This document shows, in pieces, positions 1-6,399 of a stretch of DNA of 11,471 nt. The stretch spans positions 1 through 11,471 of the forward strand of contig CAYRJN010000120.1 in the NCBI GenBank assembly GCA_964424545.1. Direction: 5' to 3'. Within the stretch, counting starts at the first letter, position 1; every line of letters begins with the position of its first letter. A model generated the notes under the pieces. It was not told the origin of the DNA, did no database searches, and saw only the letters and a list, made by a program, of their open reading frames with translations. Source of the DNA: JAUVIB01 sp964424545 (GTDB taxonomy: Bacteria > Calditrichota > Calditrichia > Calditrichales > Calditrichaceae). A program made the position numbers and the translations under genes.

Positions 1-1020
1 AAAACTTATTATCAAAAAAGAAAGGAATCGGCCTACCATGATTATTGGTTAAATTATTTACGTCGCAGCGTTGTCATGCTCGGCTACGCCAATACGGTTT
101 ATTTTGGTAGTTTGGAACGCAAAAAAGATGACTTGGAACGTAAATCCGCTTATATGGATCGCAATTATGAGCGTACCGTAAAACTAATCATGATTGGCTT
201 GAATGATTATTATGAACAAACCGATAAAGTCATTTTTACGGAAGCGGTAAAAAGAATATTAGCTTTGCCGGAATCTCAAAGGATAAAAGCCGTAAATGAG
301 GTTTTTTCAGGGGAAAATACGGCAGATATTATTGATAATATGTACGCCAAAAGCCGATTATCGGACAAAGAGGTGTTGAAAAAAGCGCTCTATGCCCAAA
401 CTTCCTTCATAAAAAAAATGAACGATCCCTTTATTAATTTTATTATTAAATTGGAACCGGAGATTGAAAACTTAGAAAAAAAGCAAAAAGAAAACAGAGG
501 AATTTTAACCCGTCTTTCCGCCGAATATACAGAAATGCGCGAAACATTTTTAAAGAAAAATTTTATCCCCGATGCTAACGGCACTCTACGGTTGACTTAT
601 GGTTATATCCGCGGTTATCATCCGGCGGACGCTATCTATAAATCTCCCGTCACTAGTTTAACGGGTATTATGGAAAAAAATAGCGGCAAAGCGCCGTTCG
701 ACGCGCCGCAAAAATTGGTAAGGCTCTATAATAATAGAGATTTCGGTATTTTCTATAATAAAAAAATAAAAAATCTTCCGGTAAATTTGCTTTATAACTG
801 CGATACAACCGGCGGAAATTCGGGGAGCCCCATTTTAAACGGAAAAGGCGAATTGGTAGGCGTAAACTTTGACCGCGCATTTGAGGCTACTATTAACGAC
901 TTCGGTTGGAGCGAACGTTATAGCCGCTCTATCGGCGTTGATATTCGTTATGTTTTATGGATAATCGATAAATATGCCGACGCTGATTATTTGTTGCGAG
1001 AAATGGGGATATCTGAGTAA
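1..1020 (+). CDS. S46 family dipeptidyl-peptidase, C-terminal half (DPP11-like)
   Basis: The reading frame is open from base 1, so this is the last 339 codons of a gene starting outside the window; full S46 enzymes are about 700 residues. S46 enzymes are periplasmic serine exopeptidases that release dipeptides from peptide N-termini. The first part is charged and helical, matching the helical domain inserted in S46 proteases. The end carries the catalytic-serine motif TGGNSGSP, with the serine codon at 820-822, then GELVGVNFDR and SIGVDIRYVLWIIDKYA, all family hallmarks. The catalytic His and Asp lie upstream and cannot be checked. The residue 18 after the catalytic serine is Arg (codon 874-876). 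In characterised S46 enzymes Arg here marks DPP11 (Asp/Glu at P1) and Gly marks DPP7 (hydrophobic P1), so acidic specificity is inferred. Family assignment is very secure; specificity is likely. Confidence 0.93.
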   Translation, partial: KTYYQKRKESAYHDYWLNYLRRSVVMLGYANTVYFGSLERKKDDLERKSAYMDRNYERTVKLIMIGLNDYYEQTDKVIFTEAVKRILALPESQRIKAVNEVFSGENTADIIDNMYAKSRLSDKEVLKKALYAQTSFIKKMNDPFINFIIKLEPEIENLEKKQKENRGILTRLSAEYTEMRETFLKKNFIPDANGTLRLTYGYIRGYHPADAIYKSPVTSLTGIMEKNSGKAPFDAPQKLVRLYNNRDFGIFYNKKIKNLPVNLLYNCDTTGGNSGSPILNGKGELVGVNFDRAFEATINDFGWSERYSRSIGVDIRYVLWIIDKYADADYLLREMGISE

Positions 1021-1033
1021 ATTGTTTCATAAA

Positions 1034-1040
1034 TAAGGAG
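1034..1040 (+). promoter_or_regulatory. Ribosome binding site of the 186-aa gene
   Basis: The sequence ATAAGGAG precedes ATG 1048 at a normal distance and fixes that start. It is one of the clearest Shine-Dalgarno sites in the window. Confidence 0.7.
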
Positions 1041-1047
1041 AAAAAAG

Positions 1048-1608
1048 ATGGCGGAAATCAGTGGATTGGCGGTAAAAACACTGCCGCTATTTATTGAAGA
1101 GAAATTTGGAAGACAAGGGTTACAGCGTTGGAAAGACGCGCTTGACGATGAAATGCGCGAAGTCTTTAACAAACCTATTGCCGTAAGCGAATGGTTTGAA
1201 ATTAACAAGTATATTATCAAGCCAACTCAATTAGTCTGTGATCTGTTTTACAACGGCGATCAAAAAGCCGCCTGGACATTCGGCCGTTTTAGCGCGGAAT
1301 ATGGCCTTAAAGGCGTGCTTAAATTGTTTGTAAAAATGGGTTCGGTCAGTTTTTTTGTTAACCGCGCCGCTTCCGTTATTCCGCATTACTATCGTCCGTT
1401 GATCATGGAAGTTCTGGAAAACAAGAAAAAGAGCGCGCTTATTATCCTTAAAGATTTCCCCGATATTCATCGCATAATCGAATACCGTATTGCCGGATGG
1501 ATGGAACGGGCGCTGGAAATAAGCGGATGTAATAATGTTGATTTGCAAATCCCTAAATCCATTATAGACGGGGATGATGTTACGGAATTTAATATCCACT
1601 GGGATTAA
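1048..1608 (+). CDS. HNOB/V4R-like (DUF2378-like) domain protein
   Basis: A 186-residue soluble protein with no signal peptide or membrane segment. The whole length resembles the DUF2378/TIGR02265 group, best known from myxobacteria, whose fold is related to the heme-NO-binding (HNOB) and V4R small-molecule-binding domains. Visible hallmarks are an N-terminal helical part ending near GLQRWKDAL, a central RFSAEYGLKGVLKLFVKMGS followed by a segment with HYYR, the helix IAGWMERALEISGC, and the terminal GDDVTEFNIHW, which resembles the closing strand of V4R/HNOB domains. The cysteines that bind zinc in V4R proteins are not obvious, and no heme ligand can be assigned with confidence. It lies 27 bp after the S46 peptidase gene and may share its transcript. 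The role is unknown; a ligand-sensing or adaptor role is inferred from fold only. Confidence 0.72.
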   Translation: MAEISGLAVKTLPLFIEEKFGRQGLQRWKDALDDEMREVFNKPIAVSEWFEINKYIIKPTQLVCDLFYNGDQKAAWTFGRFSAEYGLKGVLKLFVKMGSVSFFVNRAASVIPHYYRPLIMEVLENKKKSALIILKDFPDIHRIIEYRIAGWMERALEISGCNNVDLQIPKSIIDGDDVTEFNIHWD

Positions 1609-1630
1609 TTGAAATCGGGAAAAATTGCAA

Positions 1631-1678
1631 CGCTCAAAGCTTAAAAAAATCTAAATTGGTTTTTTATTATTTTGAGCG
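1631..1678 (+). repeat. Imperfect long hairpin between two + strand genes
   Basis: The arms CGCTCAAA (1631-1638) and TTTGAGCG (1671-1678) are perfectly complementary. Inside them an A-run (1643-1649) can pair with a T-run (1660-1665) across a small internal loop. No T-tract follows on the + strand, so this is not a textbook intrinsic terminator, although its place after the 186-aa gene suits a transcript end. Confidence 0.35.
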
Positions 1679-1760
1679 AAGAAATCCAAACTGTAGAATA
1701 TGTATAGAAAGCGAACGATATTTGGTCCGTTTTTCCTTTAAGATTTCTCGGTTCCGTTTG

Positions 1761-1790
1761 TTGAACACCCCGATTAATCGGATGGATAAA
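1761..1790 (+). promoter_or_regulatory. Possible promoter with a 12-bp palindromic operator, upstream of lgt
   Basis: A weak -35-like TTGAAC (1761-1766) and a -10-like GATAAA (1785-1790) are 18 bp apart. The spacer holds the perfect palindrome CCGATTAATCGG (1770-1781). Each promoter box matches the sigma70 consensus at only four of six positions and FCB bacteria often use other promoter forms, so the promoter call is weak. The palindrome itself is certain. Confidence 0.28.
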
Positions 1791-1836
1791 AAATCATTAT
1801 ATATTTTTCAACAATAATTTATTATAGGTGTTAATT

Positions 1837-2628
1837 ATGATACATTGGAACGTAGATCCGGAAATTGTACGAATCGGTTTTTTTTCGCTGCGTTATTATA
1901 GTCTCCTTTTTATGCTCTCCTTTTTAATCGGTATATACATTATGCGCTGGATTTTTAAGCAGGAGCATAAAAATCCCGATGATGTCGACCAACTGTTGAT
2001 CTATACATTATTCGGAACGATAATCGGCGCCCGATTGGGGCACTGCCTTTTTTATGATCCTGTTTATTATTTAAGCGATCCGATTCGTATCCTTAAGGTA
2101 TGGGAAGGCGGTCTGGCCAGTCACGGCGCCGCTATCGGAATTTTATACGCTATTTATCTCTATACCAAAAAACATAAAGACCAAGCCTATCTTTGGTTAA
2201 TGGACCGTGTAGTGATAACCGTTGCTTTAGCGGCTTTTTTTATACGGATCGGCAACTTCTTTAATTCGGAAATCATTGGCAAACCCACGGATGTACCATG
2301 GGCGATTGTTTTCGATCGAGTGGATACTGTGCCGCGTCATCCCAGCCAACTTTATGAGGCCTTCGCTTATTTTATAATATTTATCATTATTTTTTACATC
2401 TACAAAAAATACAAAGCGAATCTTCCCCACGGTTTGATTTTCGGTATTTTTTTAGTGGGTATCTTCGGCTTCCGTATTTTTGTGGAATTTTATAAAGAAA
2501 ATCAATCGGCTTTTGAAGCGGGAATGATTTTGGATATGGGGCAGATATTGAGTATTCCTCTTGTGGCAGCCGGTTTTTATTTTATTTTTCGTGCAAAAAA
2601 AGCGCAGTCGCCAAATGGACATAAATGA
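1837..2628 (+). CDS. lgt: Phosphatidylglycerol--prolipoprotein diacylglyceryl transferase
   Basis: Lgt moves a diacylglyceryl group from phosphatidylglycerol to the lipobox cysteine of prolipoproteins, the first step of lipoprotein maturation in the inner membrane. The 263-residue protein has the usual length and multi-pass hydrophobic profile. Family signatures are present in order: the N-terminal FSLRYYSLLF, the GARLGHCLFYDP loop (about 64-75), GGLASHG with His96 (equivalent to E. coli His103), the Lgt signature RIGNFFNSE with Arg137, RHPSQLYE (167-174), and FGFRIFVEF near the C-terminus with the conserved Arg. ATG 1837 is preferred over GTG 1828: AGGTG (1826-1830) lies 6 bp before the ATG, would overlap the GTG, and MIHWNVDP is a typical Lgt N-terminus. 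The 3' end overlaps the next gene by 14 bp, so it likely heads an operon. Assignment is very secure. Confidence 0.97.
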   Translation: MIHWNVDPEIVRIGFFSLRYYSLLFMLSFLIGIYIMRWIFKQEHKNPDDVDQLLIYTLFGTIIGARLGHCLFYDPVYYLSDPIRILKVWEGGLASHGAAIGILYAIYLYTKKHKDQAYLWLMDRVVITVALAAFFIRIGNFFNSEIIGKPTDVPWAIVFDRVDTVPRHPSQLYEAFAYFIIFIIIFYIYKKYKANLPHGLIFGIFLVGIFGFRIFVEFYKENQSAFEAGMILDMGQILSIPLVAAGFYFIFRAKKAQSPNGHK

Positions 2629-2899
2629 ATTTAAAGAAAGCCTATCGCAGCGAAATATACCCTCTTCTTTAACGCCGTTATTAAGGGCGTTATGGTTTGA
2701 CGGCGCAGGACAGTGGGAAAAAGCGCATCAAATCGCACAGGAAATTAATACACGTGACGGTTCGGCCCTGCACGCCTATCTACATCGTAAAGAGGGCGAT
2801 CTTTTAAACGCCGAATATTGGTATCGCCGCGCCGGCCGAAAAATGCCGTCTATTACCATTGAAAAAGAATGGGAGGAGCTTATCCGTGAATTTTTATAA
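2615..2899 (+). CDS. Conserved small soluble protein of unknown function (94 aa)
   Basis: ATG 2615 overlaps the lgt end by 14 bp and gives the start MDINEFKESL; an upstream TTG (2561) would place the N-terminus deep inside lgt and is unlikely. The protein is cytoplasmic, with no signal or membrane segment. It contains ALWFDGAGQWEKAHQIAQEI followed by HAYLHRKEGDLLNAEYWYRRAGR, a helical-hairpin pattern reminiscent of a single TPR- or Sel1-like repeat pair. Very similar short proteins seem widespread in Bacteroidota, Planctomycetes and cyanobacteria, but I know of no function. Its own end overlaps the following acetyltransferase gene by another 14 bp, so translation of the three genes is probably coupled. 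It is probably real because the conserved stretch spans most of its length. Confidence 0.78.
   Translation: MDINEFKESLSQRNIPSSLTPLLRALWFDGAGQWEKAHQIAQEINTRDGSALHAYLHRKEGDLLNAEYWYRRAGRKMPSITIEKEWEELIREFL
2871..2878 (+). promoter_or_regulatory. Strong ribosome binding site deciding the GTG start at 2886
   Basis: GGGAGGAG lies inside the end of the 94-aa gene, about 8 bp before GTG 2886. It supports that GTG as the original start of the acetyltransferase rather than ATG 2859, which precedes the site. Confidence 0.65.
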
Positions 2900-3282
2900 A
2901 GAGAATTATTTGATTTCAACGGATAGAGACAAAATGCAACTTCATAAAATTATCGCTTTTTTGCGCCGTTCTTATTGGGCTGCTGATCGTCCGCAGAAAC
3001 TTATTGAAAAGATGTTAAAAACATCGCTGTGTTTCGGTATTTTTGAAAAGGATGAACAGATCGGATTACGCCGTTTTCGCCTATTTACTTGATGTCTTTA
3101 TTTCAGAAGATAAACGCGCTTTGGGTCTCGGCAAATGGCTGATGGATATTATTATTAATTATCCCGATTTAAAGGATGTAAACGCTTGGATGTTGGCTAC
3201 AAGAGACGCTCACGGTTTATATGCAAAATTTGGCTTTAAACTATTGGAACATCCGGAATTATACATGAAACTCGAACGATAA
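2886..3282 (+). pseudogene. GNAT family N-acetyltransferase, broken by an internal out-of-frame deletion
   Basis: GNAT enzymes transfer acetyl from acetyl-CoA to an amine; the substrate here is unknown. Two reading frames together make one recognisable enzyme. The N-terminal half runs from GTG 2886 (VNFYKENYLISTDRDK, then SLCFGIFEKDEQIG) and stops at 3090-3092. The C-terminal half, in the next frame from about 3061, reads DYAVFAYLLDVFISEDKRAL, then the acetyl-CoA-binding RALGLGKWL, then LATRDAHGLYAKFGFKLLEHPELYM, ending at TAA 3282. Intact relatives have about six more residues (typically FARV plus two) between QIG and DYA, which fits a loss of about 20 bp near 3060-3066. The frame ends within TAATG, overlapping the next gene. 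No full-length enzyme can be made; ATG 3043 could only produce a C-terminal fragment. A base-calling error is possible but a 20-bp loss is an unusual one. Confidence 0.85.
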
Positions 3283-3743
3283 TGAAAGACAATCATTTTC
3301 TTATCGGCGGATTGTTTCTGCTTTTGATTTGGACTGGATTAATAATCTTAGCGCCATATTTGGTCGCTTCAAAAATCAATTTATTAAATTATATCGGCAC
3401 TGCGATCTATTTTTTTATGGACCCGGTTTGCCACCAGCTTCCGCAAAGGAGTCTTTTTCTTGCGTCATTGCCCATGCCGGTATGCGCGCGTTGCTTTTCG
3501 ATCTATTTAACGGGCACAATGGTTTTTTTGTGGCAGCTTTTATCAAAAAAACGCAAACCGTGGTCCCTAAAAATATACATTTCACTTGTTGTGCCCGTTG
3601 CGACGGAAATCCTTAGCGAAAAGCTGGGATTTTATCATAACTGGACGGAGCTTCGAATGCTTAGCGGCTCATTAATGGGCGTCATTATTTTTAAGTTGAT
3701 TATCGAATCGTTTTTAAAAGTTGTCAAAACATCAGATTATTAA
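3282..3743 (+). CDS. DUF2085 family integral membrane protein
   Basis: A 153-residue multi-pass membrane protein of the DUF2085 family, function unknown. The family hallmark is visible: CHQLPQRS with Cys50-His51, then PVCARC with Cys68 and Cys71, then IYLTG. This His/Cys set at the membrane face suggests metal binding or redox chemistry, which is inference. Hydrophobic segments lie at about 7-27, 35-46, 70-88, 97-112 and 125-142. The closing part with a GxLxG-like LSGSLMG is also typical. Its ATG shares one base with the TAA of the broken acetyltransferase (TAATG), so translation of this gene may have been coupled to that frame; loss of the upstream frame may lower its expression. Family call is confident. 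Confidence 0.88.
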   Translation: MKDNHFLIGGLFLLLIWTGLIILAPYLVASKINLLNYIGTAIYFFMDPVCHQLPQRSLFLASLPMPVCARCFSIYLTGTMVFLWQLLSKKRKPWSLKIYISLVVPVATEILSEKLGFYHNWTELRMLSGSLMGVIIFKLIIESFLKVVKTSDY

Positions 3744-3758
3744 TACGGAAATTTTCAA

Positions 3759-4247
3759 ATGAATAATCAATTACTCTATCGTTCGGCTCTGCTCGGCGGT
3801 ATCACTGCGGCGCTGTTTGACGCGCTACCTTATCTTAATTTTATCAATTGTTTGTGTTGCTTTGGCATCGCTCTCGGAGGGGTGGTAGCTGTTTTTTATT
3901 ATCGCATGTATTCCGAAGATTCAAATGAAAGTCTTTCTATGCCGATTATCCTTCAACTTGGTTTGATGAGCGGGCTTTTCGGCGCTTTTTTATCTTTCGT
4001 TTTTCAATATATCGTTTTTTTGATTATGGGCAACTGGCAGATAGAAATGCTTAAAAATCTTATGGATCAAATGAATGAAATTCCGCCGATTTGGGAAGAT
4101 TTATACGATGAATTGCAAAATGGCGAACAGTTCCAAACCTTTGCAGGGTTTGCCGTATTGATTCGTTCATTAATTATTTTCCCGATTTTTACTTTTACGG
4201 GCGCCTTAATCACCAATAAAATAATTGATAAAAAAATAACCGGTTAA
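3759..4247 (+). CDS. Uncharacterised multi-pass membrane protein (162 aa)
   Basis: I do not recognise a named family. About four hydrophobic segments are visible: residues 8-28, 31-48 (opening with the cysteine cluster CLCC and a glycine-rich ALGGVVAVFYY), 63-92 and 131-152. Between the third and fourth lies an acidic loop (about 95-128) with MNEIPPIWEDLYDELQ. The overall pattern of glycine-rich paired helices with a CC motif resembles small DUF-type membrane proteins common in Bacteroidota and Chlorobi, which is family resemblance only. The start lies 15 bp after the DUF2085 gene with only a weak ribosome site. The stop overlaps the ATG of the regulator gene (TAATG at 4247), so it probably sits in one transcript with the regulator and could be a membrane partner of it. 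Confidence 0.75.
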   Translation: MNNQLLYRSALLGGITAALFDALPYLNFINCLCCFGIALGGVVAVFYYRMYSEDSNESLSMPIILQLGLMSGLFGAFLSFVFQYIVFLIMGNWQIEMLKNLMDQMNEIPPIWEDLYDELQNGEQFQTFAGFAVLIRSLIIFPIFTFTGALITNKIIDKKITG

Positions 4248-6229
4248 TGAAAAGAATTATTCACATTCTCATGCCGCTATTGATTTATACCGTAAGCGGC
4301 GCGCAGCCGTTACGATCCGGATTGAAATTTTCAGGCAATAAAGATATTCAAACATGGGAACAAATTCCTTATTTACAAAGAACGTCGTTGGATTACTCTC
4401 CTCACGGAAGCCTTATTTTACCGCAAGATTTTAAACTTAGCTTTGATTTTGCCGTCTGGAAAATAAATTTTTTCGGTTATCTTTTTTTTATGGAAAATAA
4501 GGAGCAACAGCGTTTTGTCATCAGTTTTTATCATTACGGCGATAAAAAACATGCCTATTTAAAATTTTCGACCAATAAAAATGGCGTCATATATAAACTT
4601 CCTTTCCTAAAAAGCAAACTCAATGAAAATACATGGAATAGCGTAACCGTACGCTACCGTCGCACTAAGAACCAATTAACGATCCTAAAAAACGGCATAA
4701 CGGATACAACAATTACCGTTTCGCTGCCCGATTTATCGGATTGCAAAATGGTTTCCGGTTATTCTCGATTCAGTTATGATGTTCCCGGCATGATCTTAAA
4801 GGACGTTATAGTCTCCTCAATCAACGGGGAAAAACTTTTTTATTGGCCGTTGGATCAAAGCGGCGGCGAGGCCGTGCGCGAACTTGTCAACCACTCCGAC
4901 GCGCTACAGAAAAACGGCCTATGGATGAGAGCCTTTCATTATAAATGGCAAGAATCAATCGTATTGCCGGAAATACCGAATTCAAAAGAAGTTTTTTTCT
5001 CTAACTACGACCACTCTGGAGATTGTTTATATGGTTTTTCGCAAAAGAGAAAATACCGCTATAATATACAAACAGGGACAATGGATTCGGTAAAAATCGG
5101 TCCATATGATAAAAAACAAGAGGTTTTATGGATATTAGGCGCAAATAACGGCATTAATTATCTTTGGCGGTTAAATTTATCTGATTTCAATTGGCGACGA
5201 TACGCTGCTGCGTTACCGGGCAATATTCAATTGTTTTTTTTGGCTCATAATAAGATATACGTTCTTAACGCTAAAAAACCGAATGATCGCTTTTATTATT
5301 ACACAATGTCTACACTTTTTTATCCGCCGATAACTAAAGAACAATACGAAAATTATCTTTACTATCCGACAGATAAATATAAGACATGGCTCATTTTTAC
5401 GATTCCCTCTTTTTTTGCCTACTTTTTCTTTATCATTTTCTACCGTAAAAGGACATTAAAAAAGAAAAAGCAAATGAACACGCCCTATATTGCTTTAAAA
5501 GAGAATGTAAAAGAAGAAGAAGAACGTGTGTACATTCATTTGTTAAACGAATTCACGGTCAGAAAAAACGGTATTGAGCTTGCCAACGAAAAATTGCTTC
5601 CGAAAAACAGAGAATTACTGATATATTTATTACTGCATTATGCGGAAGATGCGCAACAACTTATTGAGGTTCGTAAATTAACGGAAGATATTTGGCCTTA
5701 TTTAACAAAAGATAAGGCAAAGAACGCCCGTACAAGCTCTTTAAGCCGTTTGCGCGTACATTTAAAAGAAATTCCCGAACTGCATATACAGAGTGGTCGC
5801 CCAGGGTGGCGTATTTACTGCGACATACCACTATCCGTTGATTATGCCCAATCTCTTATGTTGATAAAAAATGATGCCGATTCTATCGATGAAATCATTA
5901 CCATTCTGCAAAAAGGAGCGTTGCTGCCCAACGATAAGTATAAGTGGTTAGAAAAATATAAAACAAGATATAAAAATGCAGTTATCGCTAAAGCCCTAAA
6001 TGTGTTAAAAACAAAAATTGGCGTCCCTGCGGAGAAAATAGAATTGTTGGCTGAAAATATCCTGCAATGGGAGCCGCTGAACGAAACAGCTTTACGTTAT
6101 CTTTTGAATGCCTTTATTGCGCAAAAACGTTTCGGGCGGGCAAAAGAACGCTTTGATATTTTTAATAAACGCTATAAAGATATTTTCGGTGAGATTTACA
6201 GCGCCGATATGAATTTCTTCATAAAATAA
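4247..6229 (+). CDS. Membrane-anchored SARP-like transcriptional regulator with LamG-like sensor region
   Basis: A 660-residue one-component regulator spanning the inner membrane. Residues 1-19 look like a signal peptide ending VSGA. Residues about 25-205 form a LamG/concanavalin-like region (KLSFDFAVWKINFFGYLFF, then NENTWNSVTVRYRR and LKNGI). Residues about 235-355 have weak beta-propeller-like strands (LWILGANNGINYLWRL, then NKIYVLNAK). A single membrane helix at about 381-399 is followed by basic residues (YRKRTLKKKKK-like), placing the C-terminus in the cytoplasm. Residues 428-520 match the OmpR/SARP winged helix (LLNEFTVRKNGIEL, LLIYLLLHYAED, LTEDIWP, SSLSRLRVHL). Residues about 535-660 match the bacterial transcriptional activation (BTAD) TPR-like domain (LAENILQWEPLNETALRYLL, RFGRAKERFDIF). 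It overlaps the upstream membrane gene by one base. The ligand and targets are unknown; the adjacent transporter operon is an obvious candidate. Confidence 0.85.
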   Translation: MKRIIHILMPLLIYTVSGAQPLRSGLKFSGNKDIQTWEQIPYLQRTSLDYSPHGSLILPQDFKLSFDFAVWKINFFGYLFFMENKEQQRFVISFYHYGDKKHAYLKFSTNKNGVIYKLPFLKSKLNENTWNSVTVRYRRTKNQLTILKNGITDTTITVSLPDLSDCKMVSGYSRFSYDVPGMILKDVIVSSINGEKLFYWPLDQSGGEAVRELVNHSDALQKNGLWMRAFHYKWQESIVLPEIPNSKEVFFSNYDHSGDCLYGFSQKRKYRYNIQTGTMDSVKIGPYDKKQEVLWILGANNGINYLWRLNLSDFNWRRYAAALPGNIQLFFLAHNKIYVLNAKKPNDRFYYYTMSTLFYPPITKEQYENYLYYPTDKYKTWLIFTIPSFFAYFFFIIFYRKRTLKKKKQMNTPYIALKENVKEEEERVYIHLLNEFTVRKNGIELANEKLLPKNRELLIYLLLHYAEDAQQLIEVRKLTEDIWPYLTKDKAKNARTSSLSRLRVHLKEIPELHIQSGRPGWRIYCDIPLSVDYAQSLMLIKNDADSIDEIITILQKGALLPNDKYKWLEKYKTRYKNAVIAKALNVLKTKIGVPAEKIELLAENILQWEPLNETALRYLLNAFIAQKRFGRAKERFDIFNKRYKDIFGEIYSADMNFFIK

Positions 6230-6399
6230 TACCCATAACAACCTTATAAGATAAAAAAATATTCACAACTTTAATCCTTTTTTAGAAAAAATTACGGACT
6301 TAATCTTAACAGAAAAACTTTTCATTTTGATAGTCTAAATATTTTCCCCTTATGCATTATTTTCTTAATTTATTGTCATCGTGTTAATAATGAAAGATT

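Noticed and set aside
1231..1599. 122-codon minus-strand frame
   Set aside because: Antisense to the HNOB-like gene with no recognisable motif or ribosome site; a shadow frame.
3329..3616. 95-codon + strand frame overlapping the DUF2085 gene
   Set aside because: It lies wholly inside the DUF2085 gene in another frame, and the DUF2085 frame has clear family motifs.
4272..4300. Inverted repeat GCCGCT / AGCGGC
   Set aside because: It sits in the signal-peptide codons of the regulator with a 16-base loop; short and probably chance.
6285..6302. T-run and A-run (CCTTTTTTAGAAAAAATT) as a terminator after the regulator gene
   Set aside because: The stem would consist only of A-T pairs with almost no loop; too weak to call.
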